A stretch of 64,000 nucleotides of DNA from CAWJMF01 sp963843945 (GTDB lineage Bacteria > Vulcanimicrobiota > Vulcanimicrobiia > Vulcanimicrobiales > Vulcanimicrobiaceae). Below the pieces are notes generated by a model. The model made no database searches. It had not been told where the DNA came from and worked only from the letters and a program-made list of their open reading frames with translations. Positions 58,623 through 64,000 of this stretch are shown in pieces; position 1 is the first letter of the stretch, and every line of letters starts with the position of its first letter. Location of the stretch: contig CAWJMF010000002.1 of NCBI GenBank assembly GCA_963843945.1, positions 868,001-932,000 of the forward strand, written 5' to 3'. The position numbers and the translations under genes were made by a program.

Positions 58623-59876
58623 CTACGCCGGAGCCGGCTTTGTTTCAGCGCTGCGATGCCGGCGCTCGCTGCTGATCGCCCAGAGCAGCGCCACCAGCAG
58701 GAAGTTGGCGACCAGCGAACTTCCGCCATACGAAACGAAAGGCAGCGTGATTCCCGTCAGCGGAAACAGCGCCAGCACGCCGCCCACGATGATGAAGGTT
58801 TGAAAGCCGAGCGTCGCCGCGAGGCCGGTCGCGAGCAGTTTGGCATAGATGTCGGGTTGCGCTCGCGCCGCTTGCAGCGCGCGCACGACCAGCACGAAGA
58901 ACAGGGCCACGAGCACCGCGCCGCCGAAGGCGCCGAACTCCTCGCTCCATGCGGCGAAGACGTAGTCCGTTCCGACTGCCGGAATGAAGTTGGGGTGTCC
59001 CAGGCCGTAACCGGTTCCGAAGAGGCCGCCGGCCGCGAGCGAGAACAGCGCCTGCATCGCCTGATAGCCGCGACCCAAAGGATCCGCGAACGGATCGCGC
59101 CAGGCTGCGAAGCGCGCCATGACGTACGGGTAGTGGCGGCTCGCCCACCACACGGCGAGCGCGAAGATCCCCGCGCCGCCGGCGATCAAGTCGACGCGGC
59201 GGGTCCCGACGTAGAGCATCGCGGCGAAGGTCGCGAGCAAGAGGCTCGCCATCCCGATGTCGCGTTCGAACACGAGGATCGCCATCGAGGCGCCCCAACC
59301 GAGGATCAACGGTCCGAGGTACTTCGCGTTGGCCCGCAGCGACCACGGCTTCGCGGCGGCCAGGACGTCGGAGGTTTCCGCCAGATACGCGGCCATGAAC
59401 AGCACGATCAGCAGTTTGATGATTTCGACCGGCTCGTATTGAACCGGACCGATGCGGATCCACAGTTTCGCGCCGTTGACTTCTTGACCGAAGACCGCGA
59501 CCAGCGCGAACAAGACGACCGATCCCAAAACCCAGATATACTTGAACGCCGCGAAACGCCGGAAGTTCGCGAAAAGCGGGCCGGCCGCGATCGCCAAAGC
59601 GAGCGAGATGCCGAGCCAAATCTCCTGACGGTGCGCGAGCGCGCCCGATATCCTTGCGATCGTCACCAGGCCGAGCCCGGCGAGCAGGATGGCGATCGCC
59701 GGCAAAGCGTCGTCGCGTCGCTCGCCCTGCGGCGCCAGCGCGACCCAGACGAGCGCCCCTAACGCAAGCGCGAGCAAGGCCCAAGGCGGCCCGATCGCGG
59801 CCGGCGGCGGGAGGCGCAAGGCGAAGCCGGCGATGGCGAGGGCGGCTACCGTCGGCCACAGCCGGCGCGAGAGCAC
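58623..59876 (-). CDS. SEDS-family peptidoglycan polymerase (FtsW/RodA/SpoVE)
   Basis: A 417-residue protein with about ten membrane helices. WIRIGPVQYEPVEIIKLLIV, ILVFERDIGMASLLLATF and TGITLPFVSYGGSSLVANF are SEDS signatures; the catalytic Asp is the D in ERDIG. The protein polymerises lipid II into glycan strands, in elongation (RodA) or division (FtsW); the cluster (FHA, FHA, PP2C, then SEDS) matches actinobacterial rodA. GTG 59876 lies 20 bases after the PP2C stop. No penicillin-binding protein follows; the aldo/keto reductase gene does. Confidence 0.93.
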   Translation of the reverse strand: MLSRRLWPTVAALAIAGFALRLPPPAAIGPPWALLALALGALVWVALAPQGERRDDALPAIAILLAGLGLVTIARISGALAHRQEIWLGISLALAIAAGPLFANFRRFAAFKYIWVLGSVVLFALVAVFGQEVNGAKLWIRIGPVQYEPVEIIKLLIVLFMAAYLAETSDVLAAAKPWSLRANAKYLGPLILGWGASMAILVFERDIGMASLLLATFAAMLYVGTRRVDLIAGGAGIFALAVWWASRHYPYVMARFAAWRDPFADPLGRGYQAMQALFSLAAGGLFGTGYGLGHPNFIPAVGTDYVFAAWSEEFGAFGGAVLVALFFVLVVRALQAARAQPDIYAKLLATGLAATLGFQTFIIVGGVLALFPLTGITLPFVSYGGSSLVANFLLVALLWAISSERRHRSAETKPAPA

Positions 59877-59896
59877 CGACAGGCGTCGCGCGAGCG

Positions 59897-60784
59897 TCAG
59901 TGCGTGAGCGGTCCCGAACGCAAAACGAAGTAGCCGAACGAGAGCAGCGCCGCCACCATGAGGCCGATGGAGACGATCGTCCGCACCGCGCGATCTAAAC
60001 CGTTCGCGCCGCTCGCGATCGGCGAACTCGCGACGAGCAGATCGCGCCCCACGATCAGCGTTCCGTTATCGGTGCTGCCGCGAGCCTTCGCCGTGGCGAG
60101 CAGCCGCGCGACCGCATCCGAGGGGGTTGGGGTGTTGAGCAAAGCGTCGCCGATATCGTCCGCATCGACGCAGCGGTGAATGCCGTCGGTACACAGGACG
60201 AGCTGGTCGCCGGCCAGCAGTTCGACGTGCGCGATGCTCGCTTCGAGCTTGGCCTGCGTGCCGAGACTGCGCCAGAGCAGGCCGCGCATGCGCGGCTTCG
60301 CCGGCAACGAGGTCTTCGCACTCGGCACCGCCGCGTCGGCGAACATCGCATCGTCGGCGGTCAGCGTTTCGAGGTGGCCGAGCCGTAAAAGGTACGCCCG
60401 CGCATCGCCGACGTGCGCGATGAAGGCGTGGTGCCCGACGATGAGGACGGCGGTGAGGGACGCCCCGCTGCCGACGAAATCCTCGTGGCTGCCGCTCTGC
60501 GCGAAGAGGCGTGCGTTGGCGTGGTCGAGGGCGGCGAGCAACAGCGCGCGCACGCTTCCCGGCGAGCCGGCGCGCGCGCCGAACGCGCCGAGCCGCTGCC
60601 GCCGGCGCAGGTAGTCGCGCACGGTCGAAAGTGCGAGCGAGGCGGTCGGCACGCTGCGCGCGACCTCACCGAATCCGTCCGCGATGCCGAAGAACGTGAC
60701 GCCCGGCGCGATCGCCTCCGTCAGATGCGCGTCGCTCTGGTGCTTCTGCCAGAGACCGGTTTCCGAACCGACCGCTACTTCCAC
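59897..60784 (-). CDS. PP2C-family serine/threonine phosphatase
   Basis: A 295-residue phosphatase. Metal motifs: FFGIADGFGEVARSV (D-G), AHVGDARAYLLR, LVLCTDGIHRC and GSTDNGTLIVG (D-N). A membrane helix near the end (IVSIGLMVAALLSFGYFVL) anchors it with the catalytic domain inside. It would remove phosphate from proteins modified by Ser/Thr kinases, including FHA ligands. GTG 60784 has GGAG 7 bases upstream and is preferred over TTG 60799, and overlaps the FHA gene by 10 bases. No kinase is in the window. Confidence 0.9.
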   Translation of the reverse strand: MEVAVGSETGLWQKHQSDAHLTEAIAPGVTFFGIADGFGEVARSVPTASLALSTVRDYLRRRQRLGAFGARAGSPGSVRALLLAALDHANARLFAQSGSHEDFVGSGASLTAVLIVGHHAFIAHVGDARAYLLRLGHLETLTADDAMFADAAVPSAKTSLPAKPRMRGLLWRSLGTQAKLEASIAHVELLAGDQLVLCTDGIHRCVDADDIGDALLNTPTPSDAVARLLATAKARGSTDNGTLIVGRDLLVASSPIASGANGLDRAVRTIVSIGLMVAALLSFGYFVLRSGPLTH

Positions 60785-61200
60785 GGACCAACTCCGCAAT
60801 AGGTGATGCGGGTCGTTCCCACGTCGATTTCGTCGCCGTCACGCAAGCCGGCGGCGCCGTCGAGCGGTCGCGCGTTCACCAGCGTCCCGTTGCGACTGTC
60901 GAGATCGCGGATACTGAGGGCACCGTCCGTGAGGTCGATTCGTGCGTGCAAACGGCTCACTCGCGCGTCGGGGATCACCAGCGTCGCGGATGGCGCCCGG
61001 CCGATCGTGATCGGCACCGGAGCGCGGACCGTCCGCGTCCGGCCATCTTCCTCCACGCGAAGCACAACCGCCTGCATCGCCGTCATCGCGTCGTCGCGTT
61101 CCCGGCGCCTCCGCCGGAGCGGGAGGGCGAAGAGCGCGAAAAGTCCAGCCGCGCAGACGACTTCCAAGCTTTGCAAGCGGGCAGCAACGTCGGGGGTCAC
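60775..61200 (-). CDS. Membrane-anchored FHA-domain protein (FhaB-like)
   Basis: A 141-residue protein: N-terminal membrane helix (LEVVCAAGLFALFALPLRRR), then an FHA domain from about residue 60: ITIGRAPSATLVIPDARVSR, LHARIDL, RDLDSRNGTLVNARPL. The Arg, Ser-Arg-x-H and Asn-Gly residues that bind phosphothreonine are present. In Actinobacteria FhaB/FipA-type proteins recruit cell-wall factors. GTG 61200 overlaps the upstream FHA gene as GTGA. Confidence 0.9.
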   Translation of the reverse strand: MTPDVAARLQSLEVVCAAGLFALFALPLRRRRRERDDAMTAMQAVVLRVEEDGRTRTVRAPVPITIGRAPSATLVIPDARVSRLHARIDLTDGALSIRDLDSRNGTLVNARPLDGAAGLRDGDEIDVGTTRITYCGVGPWK

Positions 61201-61853
61201 GCGCCGGCCGACTCGTCGGCGTCGACCGCGAGCTCGCTGTCGCCGATCGCCAGCACGTCGCCGCAGCGCAGCTCGCCGTCGTTCTTTCGTTCGCCGTTCA
61301 ACGCGGTACCGTTCGACGAGCCGAGGTCGCGAAAGCGGACGGCCCCGTCCGTTTCGGAAATCTCGAGATGGCGACGCGAGACGCGCGGATCGGCGAGTAC
61401 GAGGCCGGCACCCGCCTCACGGCCGACGACGACCGTTCCACGCAATGCGAGTCGAGCGCCGGGCGGCACGCCTTTGCGCACGCGCAACGCGAGACGCACC
61501 GGCTCGGGCAAGAGCTCGAGCCCGATCGCAACCGTCCCCGCCGCCACCGCGGGATCGTTCGTCATCGTCACCCGCGGCGGGGCTTGGCGAAACTGCGAGC
61601 GTTCGGCCAGGCGCGTCAGCATCGCGCCCCAGCGGCCCTCCAAATATTCGCGGTCGGGCCCGAAGCGCGCGAAATCCACGGCGTTCAAGCGAACGTAAAA
61701 GTGCCGCACGCCGCGGCCCGGGGAGCCCGCCTCGAACGACGAGACGAGCTTGCGCGCAATCTGCACCGGTTCGAGCGCGCTGGGAAAGGCGAGCGCGAAA
61801 GCCCGCTCCACCGCGTTCGCGCACGCGCTCTCGACCCGCGCCAGGAAGCTCAC
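61197..61853 (-). CDS. FhaA-like protein (DUF3662 plus FHA domain)
   Basis: A 218-residue protein. Residues 1-105 match the FhaA N-terminal domain (VERAFALAFPSALEPVQIAR, HFYVRLNAVDFARF, LTRLAERSQF). Residues 130-215 form an FHA domain with VVVGREAGAGLVLADPRVSR, RHLEIS and RDLGSSNGTALNG, all phosphothreonine-binding residues kept. In mycobacteria FhaA binds phosphorylated MviN and helps control peptidoglycan synthesis. GTG 61853 overlaps rsmB's stop as GTGA; longer starts in this frame would lie wholly inside rsmB and lack homology. Confidence 0.88.
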   Translation of the reverse strand: MSFLARVESACANAVERAFALAFPSALEPVQIARKLVSSFEAGSPGRGVRHFYVRLNAVDFARFGPDREYLEGRWGAMLTRLAERSQFRQAPPRVTMTNDPAVAAGTVAIGLELLPEPVRLALRVRKGVPPGARLALRGTVVVGREAGAGLVLADPRVSRRHLEISETDGAVRFRDLGSSNGTALNGERKNDGELRCGDVLAIGDSELAVDADESAGA

Positions 61854-63163
61854 GGAGCGCGCGCGAGGAGTGCGATGAAAAATCCGTCGCGGCCGTCGAT
61901 CCCGGGCGGCACGACGACGTCCCCGGCGGCGCTGCGAAAACGGGCGTATCGTTCCGGAATTTCGGCGCGCCGAAAAGCCGGCTCTTCCGCCAGGAAGCGC
62001 TCGATCGCGAGCGGACCCTCCCGCGGATCGGTCGTGCATACGCTGTAGACCAGCCGGCCGCCGGCTTTCGTGCGCGCGCCTGCCGCCCGCAAGAGCGCGC
62101 CTTGCAGCCCGGCCAAACGGGGCGAATCCTCGGGACTCTTGCGCCAGCGTGCTTCGGCATGGCGACCGAGAATGCCGAGGCTCGAGCAGGGCGCGTCGAG
62201 CAGCACCGCGTCGGCCCGAATCTCAGCGGCGGCATCGCGCGCGTCGCCCTCGACGACCGCGGCGTTGCCGGCACCGGCTCGCGCGAGCGCCGTCCGGAGC
62301 GCGCGCGTCTTGCGCGGATCGCTTTCGACGCACACCAGGTTTCCCTCGGCGCGCATCCGCGCCGCGATCTGCGCGCTCTTGTGTCCGCGGCCGCTGCACA
62401 GGTCCAATACCGTTTCGCCGGGCCGCGGGTCGAGCAAATCGACCGGCAGGCAGGCACTCTCGCCTTGCAACGACCAGCGCTCCTCGGGATCGTCGGCGAT
62501 CGCTTCGCCGTCGACGATCAAGGCCTCGGGCGCGAAAGGGGAAGCTCGCACCGTGGCGCCGCGCGCTTCGAGCAGCCGCGTCACCTCGCCCACCTCGGCG
62601 CGCAAGGTGTTGACGCGCAGCGCGCGTTGCGGCGGTGCGTTGATGCCGGCCAGCACGGCGTCGCGCTGGCCGTTGAAGAGCTCCGCCCAGCCGGCCGCAA
62701 TCCAACTCGGCAGCGAGTACGCGGTTCCCAGATAATCTGACTCGCGCTCGAAATCGCTCCGGTCGGGGATCGCCGGCGCCTCGGCGATAAAGCGCCGCAG
62801 CACCGCGTTGACGAGCCCGGCCGTTCCCTTGTGACCGTGGTGCAGCGCGAGATTAACCGTCTCGAAAACGGCGGCGTGATCCTCGACGCCGCCCATGAAA
62901 CGCAGCTGATAGATGCCGAGTCGTAAGATCTCGAGGATGACCGGCGGCAGCGTGCGCTCCCTGCCGGCGAGGTACGGCTTCAAATACCAATCGAGCAGAC
63001 GGCGCGCTTTGATCGCACCGTAGGCGAGCTCGGCTGCGAACGCCCGGTCGCGCGCGTCGAGCCCCGAGCGCCGCGCGCGCACGTCGAAGGCGGCTTGCGC
63101 GCCGCGCGCCTCCGGCCCAAAGACATCGCGGACGACCGCGAGGGCGAGTTCGCGCGCGCTCAT
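61850..63163 (-). CDS. rsmB: 16S rRNA cytosine-5 methyltransferase RsmB
   Basis: RsmB methylates 16S rRNA C967 with S-adenosylmethionine. The 437-residue protein has the N-terminal NusB-like helical domain (ARRLLDWYLKPYLAGRERT, LEILRLGIYQLRFM) and the methyltransferase core VLDLCSGRGHKSAQIA, with the two catalytic cysteines in LDAPCSSLGILGRH and VYSVCTTDP. ATG 63163 overlaps fmt's stop as ATGA. The order fmt-rsmB is common in Firmicutes. Confidence 0.94.
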   Translation of the reverse strand: MSARELALAVVRDVFGPEARGAQAAFDVRARRSGLDARDRAFAAELAYGAIKARRLLDWYLKPYLAGRERTLPPVILEILRLGIYQLRFMGGVEDHAAVFETVNLALHHGHKGTAGLVNAVLRRFIAEAPAIPDRSDFERESDYLGTAYSLPSWIAAGWAELFNGQRDAVLAGINAPPQRALRVNTLRAEVGEVTRLLEARGATVRASPFAPEALIVDGEAIADDPEERWSLQGESACLPVDLLDPRPGETVLDLCSGRGHKSAQIAARMRAEGNLVCVESDPRKTRALRTALARAGAGNAAVVEGDARDAAAEIRADAVLLDAPCSSLGILGRHAEARWRKSPEDSPRLAGLQGALLRAAGARTKAGGRLVYSVCTTDPREGPLAIERFLAEEPAFRRAEIPERYARFRSAAGDVVVPPGIDGRDGFFIALLARAP

Positions 63164-64000
63164 GCCGTCGCGCGCGCGCGAGCGAAGTGCGCGCCCTCGA
63201 GCGCTCCGCGATTCGCCGGCACGAGCCGCTCCACGGCGACGACGCCCTCGCCGCTGGCCACGAGCGCTGCCCTGCCGCGCACGCCGAGGAGCGCTCCGGG
63301 AACGGCTCCCGCCGGCACGCGCTCCGCAAGCGCAAGCGCCGCGAGCAGCTTGACGGGCTCGCCCCCGAGTTCGGCGCGCGCCGCCGGAGCCGGCGAGAGC
63401 GCGCGGACGTGGTTCGCGATGCGCTCCGCGCTCCAGCTCCAATCGATCGTCAGATCGGCTTTGGCGAGCGGGCGCGTCGCCGTAGCGGCGATCGCTTCGC
63501 GCGAAGCGAGCCCCGCCTGGGGCCTCGGCTGCAAACGGCCCGCGGCGGCGAGGTCGACTGCCTCCGCGAGCATTTCGGCGCCCAGCAGCGCAAAACGGTC
63601 GTGCAATTCGCCGTACGTTTCGCGCGCGCCGATCTCGCTCGGAGTCTGCAACACGATGTCGCCGGTGTCCATCCCCGCGTCCATCAAGATGATCGTCACG
63701 CCGCCCGCGCGAACGCCGTCGCGCAGTTGCGACTGCAAAGGCGTGGCGCCGCGGTAGAGCGGCAAGAGGCTCGGGTGCACGTTGAGCGCGCCCAGCCGCG
63801 GCAACGCGAGCAGCGCGGACGGCACGATTTTCCCATACGATGCGACCGCGAAGAGATCGGCACGCGCTTCTTCCAAGCGCGGCGTCGCGCCGCGCAAACC
63901 CTCCGGCGCGTAGACCTCGAGGCCCAGCTCTTGTGCCGCGCGTTTCACGGGCGTGGGCCCGAGGCGCATGCCCCGTCCCGCCGGACGGTCGGGTTGCGTT
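63160..64000 (-). CDS. fmt: Methionyl-tRNA formyltransferase Fmt (N-terminus off the window)
   Basis: Fmt formylates initiator methionyl-tRNA. The reading frame is open to the window edge and the visible part includes TQPDRPAGRGMRLGPTPVK, a diagnostic loop lying well inside the enzyme, so the gene begins beyond base 64000; an ATG at 63969 is internal. NVHPSLLPLYRGATPLQSQL holds the catalytic N and H, and MDAGMDTGDIVLQ the catalytic D. About 280 codons are visible out of the usual 310-315. First visible gene of the reverse-strand cell-envelope run. Confidence 0.95.
   Translation of the reverse strand, partial: TQPDRPAGRGMRLGPTPVKRAAQELGLEVYAPEGLRGATPRLEEARADLFAVASYGKIVPSALLALPRLGALNVHPSLLPLYRGATPLQSQLRDGVRAGGVTIILMDAGMDTGDIVLQTPSEIGARETYGELHDRFALLGAEMLAEAVDLAAAGRLQPRPQAGLASREAIAATATRPLAKADLTIDWSWSAERIANHVRALSPAPAARAELGGEPVKLLAALALAERVPAGAVPGALLGVRGRAALVASGEGVVAVERLVPANRGALEGAHFARARATA

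Noticed and set aside
63850..63969. ATG 63969 as the start of fmt
   Set aside because: Conserved Fmt residues TQPDRPAGRG continue upstream to the window edge, so this ATG is internal.

Overview
The window is a gene-dense, GC-rich bacterial chromosome segment with 63 called genes plus two attenuation leader peptides counted among them. Two cues point to a diderm: an LptD/OstA-like outer-membrane protein and two TonB-dependent receptors with a TonB-like partner. Other cues point to the Terrabacteria side: an fhaA-fhaB-PP2C-rodA/ftsW cluster as in Actinobacteria, joined to fmt-rsmB as in Firmicutes, and a futalosine-type menaquinone gene (mqnA). Together these suggest a deep-branching diderm such as Candidatus Eremiobacterota (WPS-2); this is an inference, since no rRNA or tRNA is present. 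I see no insertion sequences, prophage genes or CRISPR arrays. No stretch longer than 300 bases lacks a gene; the longest gap, 15121-15387, holds two divergent promoters and about 190 bases in which I see nothing.

Layout. 1-5.8 kb: two permeases of a peptide-type ABC importer, an M19 dipeptidase, mqnA, an acetyltransferase, a secreted unknown and a ferritin-like protein. 5.7-14.4 kb: a signalling or conflict-like region with a TIR-transmembrane receptor-like protein, an SLOG-like four-helix membrane protein, and a divergent pair made of a secreted alpha/beta hydrolase and a deoxyribosyltransferase-fold protein with an ASK1/TRAFs-binding-like helical region; an LptD-like gene pair sits inside it. 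14.4-22.3 kb: hydrolases, an ArsR-SRPBCC-DUF899 operon, a YcaQ-like glycosylase, secreted small proteins, MsrA and MsrB. 22.4-33.6 kb: ilvB-ilvM-ilvC and, beyond an RND pump, leuA-leuC-leuD-leuB. Both branched-chain operons are preceded by short peptides rich in Leu/Val/Ile codons and by intrinsic terminators, so both look controlled by ribosome-mediated attenuation.

33.6-42.4 kb: a secreted S41 protease, a TIGR03790-like lipoprotein, glycogen phosphorylase, a previously easy-to-miss 58-residue metallothionein, a Spy-like periplasmic protein, a sorbosone-dehydrogenase-like protein and tryptophan dioxygenase. 42.5-47.8 kb: two TonB-dependent receptors around a TonB-like protein and a tiny membrane protein. 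47.9-57.6 kb: YihY/BrkB protein, a lethal-factor-like metalloprotease, a cyclase-ATPase-TPR regulator, a prolyl oligopeptidase and secreted unknowns. 57.6-64 kb: aldo/keto reductase and then the reverse-strand fmt-rsmB-fhaA-fhaB-PP2C-rodA/ftsW run.

Two genome habits recur. Genes in operons are chained by 4-base ATGA/GTGA/TTGA overlaps. Several first genes have a promoter whose -10 box lies only 6-9 bases before the start codon (arsR, the dienelactone hydrolase, both leader peptides, the sorbosone-dehydrogenase-like gene and others), which predicts leaderless mRNAs.
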